Source of the DNA: Solirubrobacter taibaiensis
GTDB taxonomy: Bacteria > Actinomycetota > Thermoleophilia > Solirubrobacterales > Solirubrobacteraceae
Direction of reading: 5' to 3'
DNA length: 64,000 nt
Assembly (NCBI GenBank): GCA_027587225.1
Contig: JAPDDQ010000034.1
Location: forward strand, 1-64,000
Position 1 is the first letter of the stretch; each line of letters begins with the position of its first letter. The position numbers and the translations under genes were made by a program. This document shows positions 54,737-64,000 of the stretch, piece after piece. The notes beneath the pieces are model-generated. The model saw only the letters and a list, made by a program, of their open reading frames with translations. It was not told where the DNA came from and did no database searches.

Positions 54737-57700
54737 CTACGGGGTGGTCGTCGACAATGTGAACGTCAACGTCTTGCCGTAGGTGCCGGCGCGCAGCGGA
54801 TCCGTGTCGACGATCGACTGCTTGACGGTGAGCGGCACGGCCTCGATCGAGGTCGGGCCGCTCCAGCTCTTGAGCGACAGCGCGGTCGCGCCGACGGCGC
54901 TGAACGCGCCGCTGCCCACGCTGATCTCCAGCGGCCGCAGGAGGGCCGAGGTGCCGTTGACCATGCGTCCGGGGTTGCTGGTGCCGCGGTCAGAGACCGA
55001 CAGCGTCGCGTCACCGGTGGTCGCGGTCACCCGCGCCGACGTCGTCGCCGTGTAGTCCCGCGTGACGCCCGGCGTGAACGCGCCCAGCGCCGTGGTCGGC
55101 GCGAGCGTGAGGCCGAGGATCGTCGGGACCGTGGCCACGACGTTGGTCTCGACGTCGACCGGGTGGATGATGCTGAACGCGATCGTTTTGACCGCGCTGG
55201 TGTTGTTGGCCTTGTCGACCGCGCGGTACTCGACCACGTGGTTGCCCTCGGCGGTGATCTGGGCCGTCGCGTTCGCGTTCGTCCCGTCGACGGCGAGCTT
55301 GGTCCACTCGCCCGGCACGCCGCCCGTCACCACCCGGTACTCGATGTTCGCCAAGCCGGAGACCGGGTTGGCGTCACCCGTGTCGGCGGCGCTGAACCTC
55401 ACGTTCACCGGGCCCGGGTAGGCGCGGCCCTCGCCCGGCACGGCCGGGTCGAGCGTCGCCGACGCGGTCGGTGCGGCCGCCTCGTCGTGGACGTTGAAGG
55501 AGATCTTCACGATCTGCGTCGGCGTGTTGTTGTTGTTGCGGCAGCAGCCCACCGCGTAGCGCGACATGTACAGAGCGCCGTCGCCACCGAACTGGGTGCC
55601 GATCACCAGGCCGTTGACGCTGGCGTTGTCGGTGCCGGCGGCGTTGTAGGGCAGCCAGTCGTTGACGCGCAGCATCTCGTTGTTGTCCTTGCGCATCCGG
55701 ACTTCCTTCCAGAAGCCGTCCGCGCTGCCACGGTTGTTGATCAGCCAGGCGCCGTCGTAGTAGCGCGGGAACGCGCCGGCCGTCGCCGTGGAGCCGTCGT
55801 AGCGGTAGATCGGGCCGGCGATCGGCTGCATGCCGCCCTTGGACAGGTCACCGAAATCGGCGGTGCTCGACTGACCTTCGGTAGCCGACGGATACTTCTT
55901 CCAGATCGTGGCCTTTTCGGGCTTGGGGAGCTGGTGGCGGCCCTGGAACGTCGCCGGGTTCGGCGTCTGGCCCTCGGGCGCGTAGTTGATGTCCGACGGC
56001 ACCTGGTCGAGCGAGCAGTCGTACTTCTCGCCCGTCGTCGTCGCGGTGGCGTAGTTCCAGCGCGTCGCCGTGTTCGCGGGCGAGTTGTCGCCGGCGCAGA
56101 ACGGCCAGCCGTGGTTGCCCGGCTTGTTGAGCAGGTTCCACTCGCACACACCCGCAAAGCCACGGACCGGGTTGTCGACGGACGCGTCGTTGCAGTACTC
56201 GCCCACGCCCACGATCCCCGGGTTGGCCGGGTCGGTGTGCAGCGTGAACGGCTGACGGAAGCCCATGGCGTAGATCTCGGGCCGCGCCGCCGTCGTGCCC
56301 ACCGGGAACAGGTTGCCCGCCGGGATCTCGTACGTGGCGCCCACCCCGGGCGCCGCGTCGGCCGCGATGTCGCCGAACTTCGGCGAGATGCGCAGCACCT
56401 TGCCGCGCAGGTCCGCCGTGTTCGCGGACGTCTTGCGCGCGTCCCAGCGCTCCGCGGAGCGATAGTCCATCGGCTGCAGGCCGTTGTGGCCGGACGCGTT
56501 CGGCGACACGTCGTCGCCCACGCCGAGATACAGGTTGCCCGCGGAGTCGAAGTCCAGGCCGGCACCGCCGACGTGCCCGGGACCCGCGTTGGTCGGGCCG
56601 CCCGTGTGCCCGGCCGGCGCGCCGAAGATCTTCACCTTGGGCACCCGCAGGATCACACGCTCAGAGCCCGGGAGCACCGCCGCGCCGTCGGCGGTCAGCG
56701 TGAAGCGGCTGATCTGGTTGTACCCGACGACTTGCGCGGCGCCGGACGTGGGCCAGTCCGGGTTGCGCGGGGAGTAGTAGACGAACACGTTGCGCTTGGT
56801 GGCGTCGGCCAGATCGAACCCGGGCTGCAGCGACATGCCCAGCACGCCGTCCTCGGACGAGTTGTGGTCGGCGCGGGTGAGGATCGAGGCGACCGTGGTC
56901 TTGTTGTTGGCCGGGCCCTTGGGGTCGTGCATCTTGATGTAGCCCGTGGACTCCACCCCCGTCGGACCACCGATCTCCGACCAGTAGACCTTGCCGTCCT
57001 TGGCCACGTCGATGCCGATCGGGTTGACTGCGTCCGAGACCAGGACCTGGCGCGAGAACGACGACCACACCGTGCCCGAGCAGTCGGACTTGCGGCCCTC
57101 GCCGGCCACCCAGCGGATGCCGCCGACATCCATCTTGACCAGGTTGTTGTCGCCGTTGTTCTCGGTGTACCGGATGCCGTTGTGGCCCATACCGGTGGCC
57201 CACGTGCGACCGTCGCGGTAGGTGCGGCGCGTGGCGGTGCCGTCGTCGAGGTTCTCGCCGTCGTAGAGCTTGCACCAGGTGACGGGATGGTCCTGCCCCA
57301 TGGAGAACTCACCCGTGTTGTAGGCGCGCTCGTCCAAGGTCGCGAGCACGTGATGCCCACCGCGCACGCTGCGCAGGTAGTTGTAGTGCTCGTCGGCGAA
57401 CTGATACGTGTCCGGCAGCTCACGCGTCGAAAGGTGGTTGTGGTCGGCCACCTGCACCGTCGCGGCGTTCCCGTTCGGGTTGCTGGGGCCGTGACCCAGC
57501 ATCGTCGTGCCGATGACCGAGTTCGGGCCGCCGTCCCACCAGTCCCACACCGACTCGTGGGCACCGGCGTCCGTCGCGTTGTGCATCGCGGCGATGCCTC
57601 CGCCGTTCTGGAGGTAGGCGATCAGCGCGTCCTTCTGCGTCCCCTCCAGCAGCGGCCCGGGGCGGCCGATGCGTGCGAACGACCACGACATGTTCAGCAT

Positions 57701-58054
57701 GACGATCGCGTCATAGCGGGCCAGGTTGGCCTCGGTGAAGATCCGCGGGTTCTTGTCCGGGTGGTTGCAGTTCGTCGTCGTCGGGACCGCGGGCGGGATG
57801 GCCCGCTGATTGCAGTCCTCCCAATCCACCGTGTAGCCGAGTTCCTCCAGCTTGCCCCGGATCACCGGAGTGGCGACGGCGATGCTCGCCTCCCGGAGCT
57901 GGGTCGTCCCGGTGTAAAGCATCACCCGCTTGCCGGTGCCGGGCCCCTGGGCCTGCGCCACCGACGGCGCGATCGCGGTGAGACCCGCCAACGCCACTGC
58001 ACACGAAAGACCGGCACGCCGAAGCCGCGCGCCGGAAGCACGTCGTCTGACCAT
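54737..58054 (-). CDS. secreted ThuA / PQQ-type sugar dehydrogenase protein with shared C-terminal domain
   Basis: A 1,105-residue exported protein. Order: signal peptide (about 1-36), ThuA-like domain (about 42-330, with RYDAIVMLNMSWS and GGGIAAMHNATDAG), PQQ-dependent sugar dehydrogenase propeller (about 345-860, GHVGGAGLDFDSAGNLYLG and EIYAMGFRQPFTLH), OmpL47-like Ig domain (about 870-965), and a C-terminal domain (about 980-1105, ending KTLTFTLSTTTP) shared with the M20 peptidase. It is a shorter relative of the giant protein at the left edge. It likely oxidises extracellular aldoses, with electron acceptor unknown. AGGAGGAGAGGG precedes ATG 58054. Confidence 0.9.
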   Translation of the reverse strand: MVRRRASGARLRRAGLSCAVALAGLTAIAPSVAQAQGPGTGKRVMLYTGTTQLREASIAVATPVIRGKLEELGYTVDWEDCNQRAIPPAVPTTTNCNHPDKNPRIFTEANLARYDAIVMLNMSWSFARIGRPGPLLEGTQKDALIAYLQNGGGIAAMHNATDAGAHESVWDWWDGGPNSVIGTTMLGHGPSNPNGNAATVQVADHNHLSTRELPDTYQFADEHYNYLRSVRGGHHVLATLDERAYNTGEFSMGQDHPVTWCKLYDGENLDDGTATRRTYRDGRTWATGMGHNGIRYTENNGDNNLVKMDVGGIRWVAGEGRKSDCSGTVWSSFSRQVLVSDAVNPIGIDVAKDGKVYWSEIGGPTGVESTGYIKMHDPKGPANNKTTVASILTRADHNSSEDGVLGMSLQPGFDLADATKRNVFVYYSPRNPDWPTSGAAQVVGYNQISRFTLTADGAAVLPGSERVILRVPKVKIFGAPAGHTGGPTNAGPGHVGGAGLDFDSAGNLYLGVGDDVSPNASGHNGLQPMDYRSAERWDARKTSANTADLRGKVLRISPKFGDIAADAAPGVGATYEIPAGNLFPVGTTAARPEIYAMGFRQPFTLHTDPANPGIVGVGEYCNDASVDNPVRGFAGVCEWNLLNKPGNHGWPFCAGDNSPANTATRWNYATATTTGEKYDCSLDQVPSDINYAPEGQTPNPATFQGRHQLPKPEKATIWKKYPSATEGQSSTADFGDLSKGGMQPIAGPIYRYDGSTATAGAFPRYYDGAWLINNRGSADGFWKEVRMRKDNNEMLRVNDWLPYNAAGTDNASVNGLVIGTQFGGDGALYMSRYAVGCCRNNNNTPTQIVKISFNVHDEAAAPTASATLDPAVPGEGRAYPGPVNVRFSAADTGDANPVSGLANIEYRVVTGGVPGEWTKLAVDGTNANATAQITAEGNHVVEYRAVDKANNTSAVKTIAFSIIHPVDVETNVVATVPTILGLTLAPTTALGAFTPGVTRDYTATTSARVTATTGDATLSVSDRGTSNPGRMVNGTSALLRPLEISVGSGAFSAVGATALSLKSWSGPTSIEAVPLTVKQSIVDTDPLRAGTYGKTLTFTLSTTTP

Positions 58055-58303
58055 CCCTCTCCTCCTGCTCAGGTCACTGGTCCTGAGCCCTGGTTAACCT
58101 CACATTCGGCACACCAATGTCACCCGACTTCTGCCGGAAATACAACCGTTAGATGACTTATGTCGGTAATTACTCGAACTATTACGGTAAATAGCGTGCG
58201 CACGTACCGAATCGGGTGGTTTCTCCCTGAAGCAGGGACACGTAGGGCCAGGTTGCGCGCTCCCCTGACAGAACGGAGCCGGCGATCCCGCGCTCAAGAA
58301 CGA
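58055..58303. promoter_or_regulatory. upstream region of the ThuA gene, relatively AT-rich
   Basis: No gene is seen here. Bases about 58128-58197 are far richer in A+T than the surroundings and include GTAAT and ATTAC arms ten bases apart and two CGGTAA repeats, plausible regulator sites. The octamer GACATAAG (minus strand) also occurs upstream of the giant left-edge gene. These are weak, position-based suggestions. Confidence 0.4.
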
Positions 58304-58330
58304 CGAAAGCCCCGCGAGGCGGGGCTTTCG
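58304..58330 (-). terminator. strong rho-independent-type terminator after tRNA-Tyr
   Basis: CGAAAGCCCCGC pairs perfectly with GCGGGGCTTTCG around a 3-base loop, five bases beyond the tRNA 3' end. The A-rich and T-rich flanks of the stem resemble actinobacterial terminators. Confidence 0.88.
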
Positions 58331-58335
58331 GAAGG

Positions 58336-58417
<82 letters not shown>

Positions 58418-58431
58418 GGGCGGCGGCTAGT

Positions 58432-59549
<1,118 letters not shown>

Positions 59550-59550
<1 letters not shown>

Positions 59551-60905
59551 TACGCACCACCTCCTCGAACCGCAGCGATGTGATCCCGGTACCAGAGCGC
59601 GCTCCGCTTGGGAATCCGCTCCTGCGTGTCGTAGTCCACGCGCACGATGCCGAAGCGCTTGTCGTAGCCGTGCTCCCACTCGAAGTTGTCGAGCAGCGAC
59701 CAGGCGTGGTAGCGCCGCACGTTCACGCCGTCGCGCACGGCGCGGCGCAGCGCCTCCAGATGCGTCGACAGATACGCGACGCGCGAGGGGTCCTCGACCA
59801 CCCCGTCGACGAGCTTCTCGTCGTCGAACGCGGCGCCGTTCTCGGTGATCCAGATCTCCAGATCGCCGTAGTCGGCCCGCAGGCGCAGCAGCATGTCGTA
59901 GAGGCCGCCGGCGTCGACCGGCCAGCCCATCGCGGTCACGGCGCCGCGCGGGGCGAAGGTGGACACGCCAAGAGGTGCCTCCGAGGAGGCCCGCACGTAG
60001 GTCGGGTTGTAGTAGTTGACGCCGAGGAAGTCGATCGGGCGTGAGATCACGTCCAGGTCTTCCGGGTTGATCGGCAGCGGCCCGAAGATCCGCTCGTAGG
60101 CCTCGACCATGTCGCCGGGGTACGTCCCGCGCAGCACGGGATCCAGGAACCAGCGATTCTGGTGCGCGTCCAACAGCGACGCGGCGGCGGCGTCCCCGCG
60201 CATGGGGTTCAGGTTCAGCGTGATCCCGACGGGCGTATTCACCCGCGAGCGCAGCGCGTCCACGGCGAGCCCGTGACTCAGCAACAGGTTGTGCGAGGCC
60301 GCGATCGCGGTCGGCCAGTCGCGGATGCCGGGCGCCTTGCGCCCTTCCGCATGCCCGAGGAACGCGACGACCCACGGCTCGTTGTGGGTGATCCATCCTT
60401 GGACGACGTCGCCCAGCGCGTCGGCCATGAACCCCGCGTACTCGGCGAAGCGCAACGCCGTGTCGCGCACGGCCCAGCCACCGACCTCCTGCCGCGCCTG
60501 CGGCAGGTCCCAGTGGTAGAGGGTCGCGATCGGCTCGATCCCGCGCTCCAGCAAGCCCTCGACCAGCCTTCGGTACCAAGCCACCCCGCGCGGGTTCAAC
60601 GCCCCGCGCCCGTCCGGCTGCACGCGCGGCCAGGCGATCGAGAAGCGGTAGGACTCGAGCCCGAGCTCGACCATCAGGTCCAGGTCCGAAGCCCACCGGT
60701 GGTAGTGGTCACAGGCGACGTCGCCTGTGTCGCCATTGACGACCGCACCGGGCTTGTGCGAGAAGCGATCCCAGATCGACTCGCCACGCCCGTCCTCGCG
60801 GGCAGCGCCCTCCACCTGGTAGGACGCAGTCGCCGCGCCGAAGCGGAAGCCGGCGGGAAGCCCGTCGGCCGCGGCTAGAGACGGCTGGGGAGCGGTCGCC
60901 GTCAT
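59550..60905 (-). CDS. GH1 family beta-glucosidase
   Basis: A 451-residue cytoplasmic glycosidase of normal length. The acid/base Glu is E176 in ITHNEPW and the nucleophile is E355 in ITENGAAF; the opening FRFGAATASYQVEGA and C-terminal WSLLDNFEWEHGYDKRFG are GH1 landmarks. No signal peptide is seen, so it cleaves imported disaccharides such as cellobiose. It overlaps the permease stop by four bases and the ATPase start by one, tying hydrolysis to uptake. Confidence 0.95.
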
Positions 60906-61738
60906 CCCTTCACCGCCCCGGCGGTGATGCCCTTCACGAGCCAGCGCTGGGTCGCGAAGAACGCGATCAGCACGGGCAACGTCGAAACCACACCGGCTGC
61001 CATCAGCTGCGCGGTCCTTTCCTGATAGTTACCGATGAAGTTGCGGATGCCGATCGGGATCGTCTCGGCGTTCTCCTGCGTGAGGGCGGCGACGAAGAGC
61101 AGCTCGTCCCACGCGAACAGGAAGGCGTAGACGAAGGTCGCCACCAACCCCGGGGCCGCCGCGGGCAGCACGATCTTCACGAACGCGGTGAACCGGTTGC
61201 AGCCGTCGACCATGGCGGCTTCCTCCAGATCGCGAGGGATCGCCATGAAGAAGTACCGCATGAAGTAGATCGCCACCGGCGTGAAGAACGCCGTGTACAC
61301 GAGCACCATCCCGGCGTGCGTGTCGAACAACGCCACCGGCGTGTTCTGCTTGAGCCACACGAAGCCCATGAAGACCGGGAGCAGGAACAGCGACCCGGGG
61401 ATGAGCTGCGTGCCGACGACGCCCAGCGACAACGTCGTCGCGCCGCGAAAACGAAACCGAGCCAGCGCGTACCCGGCACACGCCGCGAACGCCGTCGCGA
61501 GCAACGCCGCCGCGGTGCAGATGATCAGCGAGTTGATCATGTACCGCTCGAAGTCCACGGTCTTCCACATCCGGCTGAAGGCCGTGAACGTCGGCTCCAG
61601 CAGGTTGTACGCGCCGCTCGAGAGCTGGCCGTCCGTCTGCAGCGACGCGGCGACGAGCCAGAGGATCGGCGAGAGCATCACCAGCAGGACGAGCCACGTG
61701 AGCGCGTCCAGCCCGCGATTGACCAGGCGGGGGCTCAT
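60902..61738 (-). CDS. carbohydrate ABC transporter permease (MalG type)
   Basis: A 278-residue CUT1 permease with six membrane helices and the EAA-loop motif (EEAAMVDGCNRFTAFVKIVLP split over about 180-200) that docks onto the ATPase. It overlaps the preceding permease stop and the beta-glucosidase start by four bases each. Together with its partner it forms the membrane channel of the importer. Confidence 0.93.
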   Translation of the reverse strand: MSPRLVNRGLDALTWLVLLVMLSPILWLVAASLQTDGQLSSGAYNLLEPTFTAFSRMWKTVDFERYMINSLIICTAAALLATAFAACAGYALARFRFRGATTLSLGVVGTQLIPGSLFLLPVFMGFVWLKQNTPVALFDTHAGMVLVYTAFFTPVAIYFMRYFFMAIPRDLEEAAMVDGCNRFTAFVKIVLPAAAPGLVATFVYAFLFAWDELLFVAALTQENAETIPIGIRNFIGNYQERTAQLMAAGVVSTLPVLIAFFATQRWLVKGITAGAVKG

Positions 61739-62721
61739 GTGACCTCCAGATCACGCTTGAACGCGCGGTACCAGACCGCCACCCACACGCACATGGCGAG
61801 CGTGAGCAGCACGGAGGCCGCGGCGCCGAAGCCGAACAGGTTGTTGGAGAACGACTGCCGGACGATCAACGTCATCATCAGGTCGGCGTCCGGGCCCGGG
61901 TTGGAGCCGAGCATGATGTACGGGATCGCGAACTGGTAGCTCGCGTAGATCACGCAGAACAGCAGCTGCACCGCGATCAGCGGTCGCAACAGCGGGAGCG
62001 TGATGTAGCGGAAGCGCCGCAGCGGGCCGGCGCCGTCGATCGACGCCGCCTCGTGCAACTCCTGCGGCATCGCCTGCAGGCCGGCGAGGAAGAAGATCAT
62101 CGCGAACGGCAGCCCGCGCCAGATCGACGGGATGACGATCGCCCACATCGTGTTCTCGCCGAGCAGCCAGATCGGCCGCTCGTTGAGGATCCCGGTGTAG
62201 TCGACGAGGACCTTGTTGATGATCCCGACGTCGCTCTGCCACATGAACCCCCACAGCACCGCGACGACGAAGCTCGGCACGATCCAGGGCGTGAGCATCA
62301 GCGTGCGCACGAGCCGCTGACCGCGCATCGGGCGGTTGAGCAGCAACGCGATCGCCAGGCCACCGACGATCGTCCCGCCGACGGTCCAGAACGTGTAGAC
62401 GAACGTGTTCTGGACGGCGCCGAAGAACCCGTCGTGCAGCGGGTTGGCGGTGTCGAAGAGGATGCCGCGGTAGTTCTCCAGCCCGCTCCAGGGGGCGTCG
62501 AACAGCCGGCTGAACGTGAACGTGTTCAGCCGCTTGAACGAGAGCAACACCCCGCCGGCGGTCGGCAGCAGGTGCACCAGCACCATGAACGTGACCGCGG
62601 GGGCGATGAGCCCGTACGCGAACCAGTTCCGGCGTGGGCGGCGGCGAGGCCGCCCCGCGCGCAAGGGGAGGGAGCGCGCGGGGCGGGTCTCGGGCGGCGG
62701 CGTGAGGGTCGTCGGTGCCAC
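61735..62721 (-). CDS. carbohydrate ABC transporter permease (MalF type)
   Basis: A 328-residue CUT1 permease with a basic Pro/Arg-rich N-terminus (about 1-35), six helices, and an EAA-like loop (LHEAASIDGAGPLRRFRYITLP). GTG 62721 is chosen because its first base is the last of the binding-protein stop (TAGTG), a coupling arrangement. The upstream continuation of the frame lies inside the binding-protein gene. Confidence 0.92.
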   Translation of the reverse strand: MAPTTLTPPPETRPARSLPLRAGRPRRRPRRNWFAYGLIAPAVTFMVLVHLLPTAGGVLLSFKRLNTFTFSRLFDAPWSGLENYRGILFDTANPLHDGFFGAVQNTFVYTFWTVGGTIVGGLAIALLLNRPMRGQRLVRTLMLTPWIVPSFVVAVLWGFMWQSDVGIINKVLVDYTGILNERPIWLLGENTMWAIVIPSIWRGLPFAMIFFLAGLQAMPQELHEAASIDGAGPLRRFRYITLPLLRPLIAVQLLFCVIYASYQFAIPYIMLGSNPGPDADLMMTLIVRQSFSNNLFGFGAAASVLLTLAMCVWVAVWYRAFKRDLEVT

Positions 62722-64000
62722 TACCCTGCCGACTGGGCCAACAGCCCGTCGGCCTCCTTCGCCGCGGCGTCGAGCTGGGACTTCACGGTCGCCGCGCTGT
62801 AGTCCTTGCCGACGCCGGCTGCGCTGTCGAGGATGTTCCCGAAGCGCGTCTTGTACGCGTTCTCGATCTGGCCCCACTGCGGGATCGGCGCGTACGTCCG
62901 CCCGCTCTGGATGGCCTCGAAGAACGCCTTGTGGTTCTCGGAGGAGTCACCGACCGACTGCTGCGGAGCCAGCCGTGCCGGGAACATGCCGAGGAGCTTC
63001 GCGTAGTCGATCTGGGTCTGATCCTCGGAGAGGAACTTCACCAGCGCCCACGCCTCGTTCGGGTACTTGGAGCTCTTGAAGACCATCAGGTCCGAGCCGC
63101 CGACGAACGTGTACGCCTTGCCGCCGGGGCCGGTCGGCATCGGCGCGACGCCGACGTTCGCACGGGCGTCGTCGGACCACGTGTCGTCCTCCGCCCGGTC
63201 GATCGAGCCGAGCACCCAGGGACCGCCGATCCAGGTCGCGAGCCGGCCGCCCTTGAACTGGTTCTCGACCTGCGTGCCGTCGCGCTCGAGCTGCGACTTG
63301 TCGAACAGCCCGGCCGTGATCAGGCCGCCCATGAACTCCACGCCCTGCTGCGACTCGGGCGTGTTGATCGTGGACTGCTTGGCGTCCGCGGAGAGCTCCG
63401 CGCCGCCGTTGTCCCACACGAACGGCATGACCTGGTGCACGAGGTCGTAAGCCTTTTTGCCGGGCGCGCCGAACGGCTCGATGTCCGGCACCTTGTCCTT
63501 GATGGCCTGCAGCGTCGCCTTGAACGAGTCCAGGTCGGCGAAGGCCGTGGCGGGATCGACGCCCGCCTTCTCGAGCACGTCCTTGCGGTAGTAGATCGAG
63601 CGCGCCTCGGTGAACCACGGCACGGCCCACGTGCCCTCCTGGCCCTGCACCTGCGTGGTGTTCCAGATGCCCTCGGCGTACGCGTCCTTGCCGCCGATCT
63701 CCCCGACACGGTCATTGAGGTCGGTGAACCCGCCGAGTGCGGCGAAGAACGGGACCTGCGTGGTGCCGGCCTGCGTGATGTCCGGGCCTTCACCGGCGAC
63801 GGCCGCGTTGCGGATGCGGTCGAACTGGACGTCCCAGCCGACCTCCTGCACGTCCACGTTCACGCCGGTCTTGGCCGTGAAGGGCTCGACCATCTTCTGC
63901 AGGTCCTCCTTCGGCTGTGGCGAGTTCGGCATCGTCCAGAGCGTCAGCGTCACGCCCTTCTGCAGCGCCTCTCCCTGCGCTGCGCTGCTCTTCTTGCCGG
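62721..64000 (-). CDS. sugar ABC transporter substrate-binding protein (5' end outside window)
   Basis: At least 426 residues of a CUT1 solute-binding protein. The visible part opens with a Lys/Ser/Ala/Gln linker, then VTLTLWTMPNSPQPKEDLQKM and the VQEVGWDVQFDRIRNAAVAGEGPDITQAG region, both typical of the MalE/UgpB family. The signal peptide and lipobox lie beyond the right edge. GTG 63956 and ATG codons inside are not the real start. It captures the sugar that the permeases import and the GH1 enzyme cleaves, probably a beta-glucoside. Confidence 0.92.
   Translation of the reverse strand, partial: GKKSSAAQGEALQKGVTLTLWTMPNSPQPKEDLQKMVEPFTAKTGVNVDVQEVGWDVQFDRIRNAAVAGEGPDITQAGTTQVPFFAALGGFTDLNDRVGEIGGKDAYAEGIWNTTQVQGQEGTWAVPWFTEARSIYYRKDVLEKAGVDPATAFADLDSFKATLQAIKDKVPDIEPFGAPGKKAYDLVHQVMPFVWDNGGAELSADAKQSTINTPESQQGVEFMGGLITAGLFDKSQLERDGTQVENQFKGGRLATWIGGPWVLGSIDRAEDDTWSDDARANVGVAPMPTGPGGKAYTFVGGSDLMVFKSSKYPNEAWALVKFLSEDQTQIDYAKLLGMFPARLAPQQSVGDSSENHKAFFEAIQSGRTYAPIPQWGQIENAYKTRFGNILDSAAGVGKDYSAATVKSQLDAAAKEADGLLAQSAG

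Noticed and set aside
59551-60696. Possible fusion of the ABC ATPase with an N-terminal extension through the glucosidase region
   Set aside because: The extension is an out-of-frame reading of the GH1 gene; the ATPase begins at ATG 59550 with its own ribosome site.

Overview
The window comes from a very high-GC chromosome with actinobacterial character: ATP-dependent LuxR (LAL) regulators, a DesK-type two-component system, LtrA, an HtaA-like lipoprotein, frequent GTG/TTG starts and ATGA/GTGA/TAATG gene overlaps. Large secreted proteins that combine ThuA, PQQ-type sugar dehydrogenase, PKD and OmpL47-like domains suggest Thermoleophilia (a Solirubrobacter-like soil bacterium). That placement is an inference; no rRNA gene is present.

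Left part (1-23.4 kb): an enormous secreted multidomain protein runs off the left edge on the minus strand (at least 2,787 residues visible, TTG start at 8362). It is followed by a Gfo/Idh/MocA oxidoreductase, TerC, an MFS exporter divergent from a LAL regulator, a secreted M28 aminopeptidase, a flippase-like membrane protein, LtrA, a zinc alcohol dehydrogenase, and a small ArsR-SRPBCC-DHFR-like operon with a palindrome over its first start codon.

Middle (23.4-45 kb): a minus-strand run reads LarA-type nickel-pincer racemase, DesK/LiaR-type sensor and regulator, ABC-2 exporter, secreted cupredoxin. Divergent from the racemase is a hexuronate cluster (UxaC, UxuB-like, VOC protein, MDR dehydrogenase). 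No mannonate dehydratase is seen, so the racemase may act as a mannonate/gluconate 2-epimerase. Signalling genes follow: STAS, a MalT-like regulator, a GGDEF-EAL protein divergent from a soluble chemoreceptor with two HAMP-like repeats, an ECF sigma factor with zinc-finger anti-sigma, a secreted beta-propeller, and membrane proteins.

Right part (45-64 kb): a secreted PepV-like M20 peptidase; a polymorphic toxin operon (832-residue toxin with an LQxxAGNxAV N-terminal motif and a CdiA-type tRNase C-terminus, followed by two paralogous SitI3-like immunity candidates); another LAL regulator; a secreted ThuA/sugar-dehydrogenase protein sharing its C-terminal domain with the M20 peptidase; tRNA-Tyr with a strong terminator; and a sugar ABC import operon (binding protein, two permeases, GH1 beta-glucosidase, MalK/UgpC-type ATPase) running off the right edge.

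The main themes are carbohydrate scavenging (secreted oxidative enzymes, ABC sugar uptake, hexuronate catabolism), extracellular peptide turnover, dense regulation, and one interbacterial weapon. No CRISPR array, insertion sequence or prophage is visible. No gene-free stretch exceeds 300 bases; the largest (58055-58335) holds a terminator and an AT-richer promoter region.
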